This document shows positions 39,736 to 53,255 of a stretch of 64,000 bases of DNA, one piece after another. Each line of letters opens with the position of its first letter. Position 1 is the first letter of the stretch. The notes under the pieces were generated by a model. It had not been told where the DNA came from, made no database searches, and saw only the letters and a program-made list of their open reading frames with translations. Position numbers and translations under genes: made by a program. The DNA is from Chamaelirium japonicum (taxonomy: Eukaryota; Streptophyta; Magnoliopsida; Liliales; Melanthiaceae), in contig CANTAL010000199.1 in assembly GCA_947650365.1 (NCBI GenBank), positions 1 to 64,000 on the forward strand, given 5' to 3'.

Positions 39736-42700
39736 CGATCCATTCTAATTCATTCGCACGAATGTATCCATTCTAATTCATTCGTACGATCTATTCTAAT
39801 TTATTCTCACGATCCATTCTAATTCATTCGTACAATCCATTCTAATTCATTCATACAATCCATTCTAATTCTTTAGCACGAATGTATCAATTCTAATTCA
39901 TTTGTATGATCCATTCTAATTCATTCGCATGATCCATTCAAATTCATTCATACGATCCATTCTAATTCATTCGTATGATCCATTCTAATTCATTCGCACA
40001 ATCCATTCTAATTCCTTCGTACGATCTATTCAAATTTCTTTGTTCGATCCATTCTATTTCATTCGTATGATCCATTCTAATTCCTTCGTATGATCCATTC
40101 TAATTCATTCCCATGAATGTATCTATTCTAATTCATACGTACGATCCATTCTAATTCATTCTTACGATCCAATCTAATTCATTCATACGATCCATTCTAA
40201 TTCATTCGTACGATTCATTCTAATTCATTCGCACAATCTATTCTAATTCATTTGTACGATCCATTCTAATTCATTAGCACGATCCATTCTAATTCATTCG
40301 TACGATCCATTCAAATTCATTCGTACGATCCATTCTATTTCATTAGCATGATCCATTCTAATTCATTCATACGATCCATTCTAATTCATTAGCACGATCC
40401 ATTCTAATTCATTCACATGAATGTATCCATTCTAATTCATTCGTACGATCCATTCTAATTCATTCGCACGATCCATTCTAATTCATCCGTACGATCCATT
40501 CTAATTCATTCATATAATCCATTCTAATTCTTTCGGACAAATGTATCCATTCTAATTCATTCATACAATCCATCCTAATTCCTTCGTATGATCCATTCTA
40601 ATTCATTCGCATGAATATATCCATTCTAATTCATTCGTACGATCCATTCGAATTCATTCATACGATCTATTTTAATTCATTCATACGATCCATTCTAATT
40701 CATTCGTACGAACAATTCTAATTCATTCGCACGAATGTATCCATTCTAATTCATTCGCACGATCCATTCTAATTCATTCGCACAATATATTCTAATTCAT
40801 TCGTACAATCTATTCTAATTCATTAGCACGATCCATTCTAATTCATTCATACGATCCGTTCTATTTCATTCGTACGATCCATTCTTACTCATTAGCACAA
40901 TCCATTCTAATTCATTCGCACGATCCATTCTAATTCATTCATACGATCCATTCTAATTAATTTATACAATCCATTCTAGTTCTTTCGCACGAATGTATCC
41001 ATTCAGATTCATTCGTACGATCCACCCTAATTCCTTCGTATGATCCATTCTAATTCATTCGCACGAATGTATCCATTCTAATTCATTCGTATAATCCATT
41101 CGAATTCATTCATACGATCCATTCTAATTCATTCATACGATCCAGTCTAATTCATTCGCATGAATGTATCCATTCTAATTCATTCGTATGATCCATTCTA
41201 ATTCATTCGCACGATCCAATATAATTTACTCGCATGATCCATTCTAATTCATTCGTACGATCCATTCTTACTCATTCATACGATCCATTCTAATTCATTC
41301 GCACGAATGTATCCTCATTCGCACGATCCATTCTGATTCATTTGCACGATCCATTCTAATCCATTCATACAATCCATTCTAATTCTTGCGCACGAATATA
41401 TCCTTTCTAATTTATTCGTACGATCCATCGAATTCATTCATACGATCCATTCTAATTTATTCATACGATCCATTCTAATTCATTCGCATGAATGTATCCA
41501 TTCTAATTCATTTATACGATCCATTCTAATTTATTCGCACAATCTATTCTAATTCATTCGTATGATCCATTCTAATTCATTCGCACGATCCATTCTAATT
41601 CATTTGCATGATCCATTGTAATTCATTCATACAATCCATTCTAATTCTTTTGGACGAATGTATCCATTCTAATTCATTTGTACGATCCATTATAATTCCT
41701 TCGTACGGTCCATTCTAATTCCTTCGTACGATCCATTCTATTTTATTCGTATGATCCATTCTAATTCCTTCATACGATCCATTCTAATTCATTCCCATTA
41801 ATTTATCCATTCTAATTCAAACGTACGATCCATTCTAATTCATTCATACGATCCAATCAAATTCATTCATTCGATCCATTCTAATTCATTCGCACGAATG
41901 TATCCAATCTAATTCATTCATACGATCCATTCTAATTCATTCGCACAATCTATTCTAATTCATTTGTATGATCCATTCTAATTCATTAGCACGATCCATT
42001 CTAATTCATTCGTACGATCCATTCTATTTCATTCGTACGATCCATTCTTACTCATTCGTACGATCCATTCTAATTCATTCGCACGAATGTATCCATTCTA
42101 ATTCATTCGTATGATCCATTCTAATTCATTCGCACGATCCATTCTAATTCATTCGTACGATCCATTCTAATTCATTCGTACGATCCATTCTAATTCATTC
42201 GCACGAATGTATCCATTCTAATTCCTTCGTACGATCCATTCATACGATCCATTCTAATTCATTCGTACGATCTATTCTAATTCATTCGCACGATTCATTC
42301 TAATTCATTCATACGATCCATTATAATTCAATCATACAATCCATTCTAATTCTTTCGCACGAATGTATCCATTCTAATTCATTCGTACGATCCACCCTAA
42401 TTCCTTCGTATTATCCATATTAATTCATTAGTACGATCCATTCTAATTCATTCGCACGATCCATTCTAATTCATTCATACGATCCATTCTAATTCATTCG
42501 TACGATCCATTCTAATTCATTCACACAATCTATTCAAATTCATTCGTACGATCCAGTCTAATTCATTAGCACGATTCATTCTAATTCATTAGTACGATCC
42601 ATTCTATTTCATTCATACGATCCATTCTTACTCATTCGTACGATCCATTCTAATTCTAATTCATTCGTACGATCCATTCTAATTCATTAGAACGATCCAC

Positions 42701-42755
42701 TCTAATTCATTCGTATGATCCATTCTATTTTACTCGTACGATCCGTTCTTACTCA
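39736..42755 (-). repeat. satellite block, reversed
   Basis: Reversed array. Its last part, with the partial monomer CTAATTCTAATTCATTC near 42650, is repeated near 47250 and 61875. It ends at TTACTCAATGAATTAG. Confidence 0.92.
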
Positions 42756-43057
42756 ATGAATTAGAATGGATCGTGCGAATGAATTAGAATGGATCGTACA
42801 AATGAATTAGAATGGATACATTCATGCGAATGAATTAGAATGGATCATACGAATGAGTAAAAATGGATCATTCGAATGAAATAGAATGGATCGTACGAAT
42901 GAATTAGAATGATTCGTGGTAATGAATTAGAATGGATCATACGAATGAATTAGAATAGATTGTGCGAATGAATTAAAATGTATCGTACGAATGAATTAGA
43001 ATTGATACATTCGTGCGAAGGAATTAGAATGGATGGTACGAATGGATCGTACGAAGG
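42756..43057 (+). repeat. satellite block, forward
   Basis: Forward array bounded by two distinctive switches, CTCAATGAATTAG and CGAAGGCGTATGATCC. Both recur at 61976 and 62262, about 19.2 kb away. Confidence 0.92.
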
Positions 43058-43921
43058 CGTATGATCCATTCTAATTCATTCACACGAATGTATCCATTCA
43101 AATTCACTCGTACGATCCATTCGAATTCATTCATACGATCCATTCTAATTCATTCATACGATCCATTCTAATTCATTCGCACGAATTTATCCATTCTAAT
43201 TTATTCGTACGATCCATTCCGATCCAATCTAATTCATTCATACGATCCATTCTAATTCATTCGTACGATCCGTTCTTACTCATTCGTACGATTCATTCTA
43301 ATTCATTCGCATGAATGTATCCATTCTAATTCATTCGTACGATCCATTCTAATTCATTCGCATGATCCATTCTAACTCATTCATCCGATCCATTCTAATT
43401 CAGTCGTACGATCCATTCTAATTCATTCGCACGATCCATTCTAATTTATTCATACGATCCATTCTAATTCATTCATACAATCCATTCTAATTCTTTCGCA
43501 TGAATATATCCATTCTAATTCATTCGTACGATCCATTCTAATTCCTTCGTACAATCCATTCGAATTCATTCGCACAAATATATCCATTCTAATTCATTCG
43601 TACGATCCATTCTAATTCATTCGCACGATCCAATATAATTCATTCGCACGATCCATTCAAATTCATCATTCGCACAATCTATTCTAATTCATTCGCACGA
43701 TCCATTCTAATTCATTAGCACGATCCATTCTAATTCATTCGTACGATCCATTCTATTTCATTCGTACGATCCATTCTTACTCATTCGTACGATCCATTCT
43801 AATTCATTCGCACGAATGTATCCATTCTAATTCATTCGGCCAATCCATTCTAATTCATTCGCACGATCCATTCAAATTCATTCATACGATCCATTCTAAT
43901 TCTTTCGTACGAACAATTCTA
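43058..43921 (-). repeat. satellite block, reversed
   Basis: Reversed array carrying two unusual joins, CCATTCCGATCC (43215) and ATTCATCATTCGC (43671). Both are shared with 62269-63176. Confidence 0.92.
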
Positions 43922-46303
43922 TAGAATGGATACATTCATGGGAATGAATTAGAATGGATCGTACGAAGGAATTAGAATGGATCATACGAATGAAATAGAA
44001 TGGATCGTACGAAGGAATTAGAATGGATCGTACGAAGGAATTAGAATGGATCGTACGAAGGAATTAGAATGGATACATTCATGCAAAAGAATTAGAATGG
44101 ATTGTATGAATCAAATATAATGGATCGTCCAAATGAATTAGAATGGATCGTGCGAATCAATTAGAATGGATCGTACGAATGAATTAGAATAGATTGTGCG
44201 AATGAATTAGAATGGATCGTACGAATGAATTAGAATGGATACATTCATGCGAATGAATTAGAATGGATCGTATGAATGAATTAGAATGGATCGTATGAAT
44301 GAATTCGAATTGATCGTACGAATGAATTAGAATGGATACATTCGTGCGAGTGAATTAAAATGGATCATACGAAGAAATTAGGGTGGATCGTGCGAATGAA
44401 TTAGAATAGATCGTACGAATGAATTAGAATGGATCGTACGAATGAATTAGAATGGATCGTACGAATGAATAAGAATAGATACATTCGTGCGAATGAATTA
44501 AAATGGATCGTGCGAATAAATTAGAATGGATCGTACGAATGAATTAGAATGGATCGTACGAATGAATTAGAATGTATCGTGCGAATGAATTAGAATGGAT
44601 CGTACGAATGAATAAGAATAGATACATTCGTGCGAGTGAATTAAAATGGATCGTGCGAATAAATTAGAATGGATCGTATGAATGAATTAGAATGGATCGT
44701 GCGAATGAATTAGAATGGATCGTACAAATAAATTAGAACGGATCGTATGAATGAATTAGAATAGATCGTGCAAATGAATTAGAATGGATCATACGAATGA
44801 ATTAGAATAGATACATTCGTGCGAATGAATTAGAATGGATCTTACGAATGAGTAAGAATGGATCGTACGAATGAAATAGAATGGATCGTACGAATGAATT
44901 AGAATGGATCGTGCTAACGAATTAGAATGGATCCTACGAATGAATTAGAATAGATTGTGCGAATGAACTAGAATGGTTCGTACGAATGAATTAGAATGGA
45001 TCGTATGAATTAATTAGAATAGATCGTGCGAATGAATTAGAATAGATCGTACGAATGAATTAGAATGGATACATTCGTGCGAAAGAATTAGAATGGATTG
45101 TTTGAATGAATTAGAATGGATCGTACGAATGAATTAGAATGGATCGTATGAATGAATTAGAATGGATCGTGCGAATGAATTATAATGGATCGTACGAATG
45201 AATAAGAATAGATACATTCGTGCGAATGAATTAGAATGGATCGTACGAATGAGTATGAATAGATCGTACGAATGAAATAGAATGGATCGTACGATTGAAT
45301 TAGAATGGATCGTGCTAATGAATTAGAATGGATCGTACGAATGAATTAGAATCCATTGTGCGAATGAATTAGAATGGATCTTACGAATGAACTAGAATGG
45401 ACACATTCGTGCGAATGAATTAGAATGGATCGTATGAATGAATTAGATTGGATCGTATGAATGAATTAGAATGGATCGTACGTATGAAATAGAATGGATA
45501 CATTCGTGCGAAAGAATTAGAATGGATTGTATGAATGAATTAGAATAGATCGTGCAAATGAATTAGAATGGATCGTGCGAATGAGGATATATTCGTGCGA
45601 ATGAATTAGAATGGATCGTACGAATGAGTAAGAATGGATCGTACGAATGAAATAGAATAGATCGTACGAATAAATTAGAATGGATCGTGCAAATGAAATA
45701 GTTTGGATTGTGTGACTGAATTAGAATGGATCGTACGAATGAATTAGAATGGATACATTCGTGCGAATGAATTAGAATGGATCGTATGAATGAATTAGAA
45801 TAGATCGTATGAATGAATTCGAATGGATCGTACGAATGAATTAGAATGGATACATTTGTATGAATGAATTAGAATGGATCATGCGAAGGAATTAGGGTGG
45901 ATCGTACGAATGAATTAGAATGGATACATTCGTGCGAAAGAATTAGAATGGATTGTATGAATAAATTAGATTGGATCGTATGAATGTATTAGAATGGATC
46001 ATGCGAATGAATTAGAATTGATTGTGCTAATGAGTAAGATCCATTCTCACTCATTCGTACGATCCATTCTAATTAGAATGGATCGTGCGAATGAATTAGA
46101 ATGGATCGTACGAATGAATTAGAATGGACACATTCGTGCGAATGAATTAAAATGGATCTTATGAATGAATTAGAATGGATCGTATGAATGAATTCGAATG
46201 GATCGTACGTATGAATGAATTAGAATAGATCGTTTGAATGAATTAGAATGGATGGTATGAATGAATTAGAATGGATCGTGCGAATGAATTAGAATGGATC
46301 GTG
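43922..46303 (+). repeat. satellite block, forward
   Basis: Forward array with a micro-inversion at 46037-46074 (AGATCCATTCTCACTCATTC). It ends at TGCTAATTC (46302), the same switch class as at 11944, 17146 and 20034. Confidence 0.92.
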
Positions 46304-48466
46304 CTAATTCATTCATACGATCCATTCTAATTCATTCGTACGATCCATTCTAATTCATTCGCACAATCTATTCTAATTCATTCGTACGATCCATTCTAAT
46401 TCATTCGCACGATCCATTCTAATTCATTTACACGATCCAGTCTAATTCATTCATACAATCCATTCTAACTCTTTCGCACGAATGTATCGATTCTAAATCA
46501 TTCGTACGATCCACCCTAATTCCTTCGTATGATCCATTCTAATTCATTCGTATGATCAATTCTAATTAATTAGCACGATCAATTCTAATTCATTCTTACG
46601 ATCTATTCTAATTCATTCATACGATCCATTCTAATTCATTCGCACGATCCATTCTAATTCATTCGCACAATCTATTCAAATTCATTCGCACGATCCATTC
46701 TAATTCATTCATACGATCCATTCTAATTCATTCATACAATCCATTCTAATTCATATGATCTATTCAAATTTATTCACACGATCCATTCTAATTCATTCAT
46801 ACGATCCATTCTAATTCATTCGCACGATCCATTCTAATTCATTCATACGATTCATTCTAATTCATTCATACAATCCATTCTAATTCTTTTGCAAGAATGT
46901 ATCCATTCTAATTCATTCGTACGATCCTCCCTAATTCCTTCATATGATCCATTCTAATTCATTCGCACGAATGTATCCATTCTATTTCATTCGTACGATC
47001 CACCCTAATTCCTTCGTATGATCCATTCTAATTCATTCAGACGATCCATTCTAATTCATTCGTACGATCCATTCTAATTCATTCATACGATCCATTCTAA
47101 TTCATTCGAACGATTCATTCTAATTCATTCGCACAATCTATTCTAATTCTTTCGTACGATCCATTCTAATTCATTACCACGATCTATTCTAATTCATTCG
47201 TACGATCCATTCTATTTCATTCGTACGATCCATTCTTACTCATTCTTACGATCCATTCTAATTCTAATTCATTCGTACAATCCATTCTAATTCACTAGCA
47301 TGATCCATTCTAATTCATTCGTACGATCCATTCTATTTCATTCATACGATCCATTCTTATTCATACGATCCATTCTAATTCATTTGTACGATCCATTCTA
47401 ATTCATTCATACAATCCATTCTAATTCTTTTGCACGAATGTATCAATTCTAATTCATTAGCACGATCCATTCTAATTCATTTCATTCGTATGATTCATTG
47501 TAATTCATTCTAATTCATTCATACGATCCATTCTAATTCATTCATATGATCCATTCTAATTCATTCGTACGATCCATTCTAATTTATTCGCACGATCCAT
47601 TCTAATTTATTCGCACGATCCATTCTAATTCCTTCGTACGATCCATTCTATTTTATTCGCATTATCCATTCTAATTCCTTCGTACGATCCATTATACTTC
47701 ATTCACATGAATGTATCCATTCTAATTCATACATACGATCCATTCTTACTCATTCGTACGATCCATTCTAATTCTTTCGCACGAATGTATCCATTCTAAT
47801 TCATTCGTACGATCCACCCTAATTCCTTGGTATTATCCATTCTAATTCATTCGCACGAATGTATCCATTCTAATTCATTCGTACGATCCATTCGAATTCA
47901 TTCATACGATCCATTCTAATTCATTCATACGATCCATTCTAATTCATTCGCACGAATGCATCATTTCTAATTCATTCGTACGATCCATTCTAATTCATTC
48001 GCACGATACATTCTAATTCATTTGTACGATCCATTCAAATTCATTCATATAATCCATTCTAATTCTTTTGCACGAATGTATCCATTCTAATTCATTCGTA
48101 CGATCCATTCTAATTCCTTCGTACGATCCATTCTAATTCCTTCGTACGATCCATTCTAATTCATTCCCATGAATGTATCCATTCTAATTCATACATATGA
48201 TCCATGATCCATTCTAATTCATTCATAAAATCCATTCTAATTCTTTCCCACGAATGTATCCATTCTAATTCATTCGTATGATCCACCCTAATTCCTTCTT
48301 ATGATCCATTCTAATTCATTCACACGAATGTATCATTTCTAATTCATTCGTACGATCCATTCGAATTCATTCATACGATCTATTCTAATTCATTCATACG
48401 ATCCATTTTATTTCATTCGTACGATCCATTCTTACTCATTCGTACGATCCATTCTAATTCATTCGT
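46304..48466 (-). repeat. satellite block, reversed
   Basis: Reversed array with several partial monomers (for example at 47250 and 47480-47510). It ends at the first non-satellite island. Confidence 0.92.
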
Positions 48467-48571
48467 AGAATCACACAGGGTCTCCCCACGATCAACTAAC
48501 GTTCAAAGATGCACCTTTCTATTCAACCAAATACAAAGTCTGAGGCCGCAACCTAAACACCTGAATGATCG
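48467..48571. other. non-satellite island, copy 1
   Basis: About 105 bp unlike the satellite. The last 79 bp (48493-48571) match 53177-53255 at 76 of 79 positions; the first 26 bp, including CACACAGGGTCTCCCCACG, are present only here. The shared part contains a hairpin: CTTTCTATT (48515-48523), loop CAACCA, then AATACAAAG (48530-48538), with one mispair in this copy. The array reads reversed on the left and forward on the right, so the island lies at an inversion point. No reading frame or known element is recognised. It may be flanking or ancestral sequence trapped in the array, or a small mobile-element scrap. Confidence 0.85.
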
Positions 48572-48869
48572 GGCGAATGAATTACGAATGAACTAGAATA
48601 GATTCTGCGAATGAATTAGAATGGAACGTGCGAATGAAATAGAATTGATCGTACAAATGAATTAGAATGGATACATTCGTGAGAATGAATTAGAATGGAT
48701 CATACGAATGAATTAGAATGGATACATTCGTGCAAATGAATTAGAATGGATCGTACGAATGAATTAGAATGGATCGTATGAATGAATTAGAATGGATCGT
48801 ACGAATGAATTAGAATGGATCGTATGAATGATCGTATGAATGAATTAGAATGGATTGTACGTATCGTAC
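48572..48869 (+). repeat. satellite block, forward
   Basis: Forward array to the right of island 1. It ends at ATCGTACGTACGAT (48863-48876), the same palindrome class as at 29380-29409. Confidence 0.9.
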
Positions 48870-51800
48870 GTACGATCCATTCTATTTCATTCATATGATC
48901 CATTCTTACTCATTTGTACGATCCATTCTAATTCATTCGCACGATCCATTCTAATTCATTCATACGGTCCATTCTAATTCATTCGTCTGATCCATTCTAA
49001 TTCATTCGCACAATCTATTCTAATTCATTCGTACGATCCATTCTAATTCATTAGCACGATCAATTCTAATTCATTCGTACGATCCTTTCTATTTCATTCG
49101 TACGATCCATTCTAATTCATTCCCATGAATGTATCCATTCTAACTCATTCGTACGATCCATTCTAATTCATTCGGACGATCCATTCTAATTCATTCATAC
49201 GATCCATTCTAATTCATTCGCACGAATGTATCCATTCTAATTCATTCGTACGATCCATTCTAATTCATTCGCACAATCTATTCTAATTCATTCGTACGAT
49301 CCATTCTCATTCGTTAGCACGATCCATTCTAATTCATTTGCACGATCCATTCTAATTCATTCATATAATCCATTCTAATTCTTTTGCATGAATGTATCCA
49401 TTCTAATTCATTCGTACGATCCATTCTAATTCCTTCGTACGATCCATTCTAATTCCTTCATACGATCCATTCTTTTTCATTCGTATGATCCATTCTAATT
49501 CCTTCGTACGATCCATTCTAATTCATTCCTATGAATATATCCATTCTAATTCATAAGTACGATCCATTCTAATTCATTCATACGATCCAATCTAATTCAT
49601 TCATACGATCCATTCTAATTCATTCGCACGAATGTATCCATTCTAATTTATTCGTACGATCTATGATCCATTCTAATTCATTCGCACAATCTATTCTAAT
49701 TCATTCGTACGATCCATTCTAATTCATTAGCACGATCCATTCGAATTCATTCGTACGATCTATTCTATTTCATTCGTACTATCCATTCTTACTCATTCGT
49801 ACGATCCATTCTAATTCATTCGCACGAATATATCCATTCTAATTTATTCGTACGATCCATTCTAATTCATTCGCACGATCCATTCTAATTCGTTCATACA
49901 ATCCATTCCAATTCATTCGTACGATCCATTCTAATTCATTCACAAGATCCATTCTAATTCATTCATACGATCCATTCTAATTCATTCATACAATCCATTC
50001 TAATTCTTTCGCACGAATGTATCCATTCTCATTCATTCGTACGATCCACCCTAATTCCTTCGTACGATCCATTCTAATTCCATCATACGATCCATTCTAT
50101 TTCATTCGTATGAATTCCTTCGTACGATCCATTCTAATTCTTTGCTATGAATGTATCTATTCTAATTCATACGTACGATCCATTCTAATTAATTCAAACG
50201 ATCCAATCTAATTCACTCATACGATCCATTCTAATTCATTCGCATGAATGTATCCATTCTAATTCATTCGTACGATCCATTCTAATTCATTCGCACAATC
50301 TATTCTAATTCATTCGTACGATCCATTCTAATTCATTCGCACGATCCATTCTAATTCATTTGTACGATCCATTCTAATTCATTCATATAATCCATTCTAA
50401 TTCTTTTGCACGAATGTATCCATTCTAATTCATTTGTACGATCCATTCTAATTCCTTCGTACGATCTATTCTAATTCATTCCCATGAATGTATCCATTCT
50501 AATTCATACGTACATTCCATTCTAATTCATTCATACGATCCAATCTAATTCATTCATACGATCCATTCTAATTCATTCGCACGAATGTATCCATTCTAAT
50601 TCATTCTAATTCCTTCGTACGATCCATTCGTATGATCCATTCTAATTCCTTCGCACGATCCATTCTTATTCATTCGTACGATCCATTCTTACTCATTTGT
50701 ACGATCCATTCTAATTCATTCGCACGATCTAATTTAATTCATTCGCACGATCCATTCTAATTCATTCGTACAATCCATTCTAATTCATTCGTATGATCTA
50801 TTCTAATTCATTCATACAATCCATTCTAATTCTTTTGAACGAATGTATCCATTCTAATTCAATCGTACGATCCATTCTAATTCATTCGCACGATCCATTC
50901 TAATTCATTCATATGATCCATTCTAATTCATTCGCACGAATATATCCATTCTAATTCATTCGCACGATCCACCCTAATTCCTTTGTATGATCCATTCTAA
51001 TTCATTCGCACGAATGTATCCATTCTAATTCATTAGTACGATCCATTCGAATTCATTCATACGATCCATTCTAAATCATTTATACGATCCATTCTAATTC
51101 ATTCATATGATCCATTCTAATTCATTCGCACGAATGTATTCATTCGCGCAATCTATTCTAATTTATTCGTATGATCCATTCTAATTCATTAGCACGATCC
51201 ATTCTAATTTATTCGTATGATCCATTCTATTTCATTCGTACGATCCATTCTTACTCATTTGTATGATCCATTCTAATTCATTTGCACGAGAATATCTATT
51301 CTAATTCATTCGTACGATCCATTCTAATTCATTCTCCAATCTATTCTAATTCATTCGCACGATCCATTCTAATTCATTCGTACGATCCATTCGAATTCAT
51401 TCGCACGATCCATTCTAATTCATTCGCACAATCTATTCTAATTCATTCGTAATTCATTCGCACGATCCATTCTAATTCATTCGCACGATCCATTCTAATT
51501 CATTTGTACGATCCATTCTAATTCATTCATACAATCCATTCTAATTCTTTTGCACGAATGTATCCATTCTAATTCATTCGCACGATCCATTCTAATTCCT
51601 TCGTACGATCCATTCTAATTCCTTTGTACGATCCATTCTAATTCATTCCCATGAATGTATCCATTCTAATTCATTCGTACCATCCATTCTAATTCATTCG
51701 CACAATCTATTCTAATTCATTCGTACGATCCATTCTAATTCATTAGCACGATCCATTCTAATTCATTCGTACGATCCATTCTATTTCATTCGTCTGATCC

Positions 51801-53176
51801 AATCTTACTCATTCGTACGATCCATTCTAATTCATTCGCACGAATGGATCCATTCTAATTCACTCGTACGATCCATTCTAATTCATTTGTACGATCCATT
51901 CTAATTCATTCATACGATCCATTCTAGTTCATTCATACGATCCATTCTAATTCATTCGCACGAATGTATCCATTCTAATTCATTCGTACGATCCATTCTA
52001 ATTTATTCGCACAATCTATTCTAATTCATTCATACGATCCATTCTAATTCATTCGCACGATCCATTCTAATTCATTTGCACGATCCATTCTAATTCATTC
52101 ATACAATCCATTCTAATTTTTTTGCACGAATGTATCCATTCTAATTCCTTCGTACGATCCATTCTAATTCCTTCGTACGATCCATTCTAATTCCTTCGTA
52201 TGATCCATTCTATTTCATTCGTATGATCCATTCTAATTCCTTTGTACGATCCATTCTAATTCATTTTCATGAATGTATCCATTCTAATTCATACGTACGA
52301 TCCATTCTAATTCATTCATACAATCCAATCTAATTCATTCAAACGATCCATTCTAATTCATTCGCATGAATGTATCCATTCTAATTCATTCGTACGATCC
52401 ATTCTAATTCATTAGCACGATCCATTCTAATTCATTCGTACGATCCATTCTATTTCATTTGTACGGTCCATTCTTACTTATTCGTACGATCCATTCTAAT
52501 TCATTCGCACGAATGTATCCATTCTAATTCATCGTACGATCCATTCTAATTCATTCGCACGAATGTATCCATTCTAATCCATTCTAATTCATTCGTACGA
52601 TCCATTCTAATTCATTCATACAATCCATTCTAATTCTTTTGCACGAATGTATCCATTCTAATTCATTCGTACGATCCATTCTAATTCCTTCGTACGATCC
52701 ATTCTAATTCCTTCGTACGATCCATTCTAATTCATTCCCATGAATGTATCCATTCTAACTCATTCATACGATCCATTCTAATTCATTCGCACAATCTATT
52801 CTAATTCATTCGTACGATCCATTCTAATTCATTAGCACGATCCATTCTAATTCATTCGTACGATCCATTCTATTTCATTCGTACGATCCATTCTTACTCA
52901 TTCGTACGATCCATTGTAATTCATTCGCACGATCCATTCTAATTCATTCATACGATCCATTCTATTTCATTTGTACGATCCATTCTTACTTATTCGGACG
53001 ATCCATTCTAATTCATTCGCATGATTGTATCCATTCTAATTCATTCGTACGATCCATCCTAATTCATTCACACGATCCATTCTAATTCATTCTAATTCAT
53101 TCGCACAATCCATTCTAATTCATTCGTACGATCTATTCTAATTCATTCGCATGATCCATTCTAATTCATTCTAATT
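48870..53176 (-). repeat. satellite block, reversed
   Basis: Long reversed array with many CCCATGAATGTATCC variants. It ends at the second island. Confidence 0.92.
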
Positions 53177-53255
53177 CAACTAATGTTCAAAGGTGCACCT
53201 TTGTATTCAACCAAATACAAAGTCTGAGGCCGCAACCTAAACACCTGAATGATCG
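53177..53255. other. non-satellite island, copy 2
   Basis: 79 bp, three substitutions from copy 1. Here the hairpin is perfect: nine pairs, CTTTGTATT (53199-53207) with AATACAAAG (53214-53222), loop of six. AGGTGCACCT (53191-53200), a 10-bp palindrome, overlaps its left arm. As in copy 1, the array reads reversed before it and forward after it, and the right flank carries the same AATTAC and AATAGATT variants. Its left flank differs from copy 1, having satellite where copy 1 has 26 extra bases. Function unknown. Confidence 0.85.

Noticed and set aside
53191-53222. microRNA or terminator hairpin in the island
   Set aside because: Nine pairs and a loop of six are too short for a microRNA precursor, and no transcription unit is visible. 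Recorded only as a hairpin.
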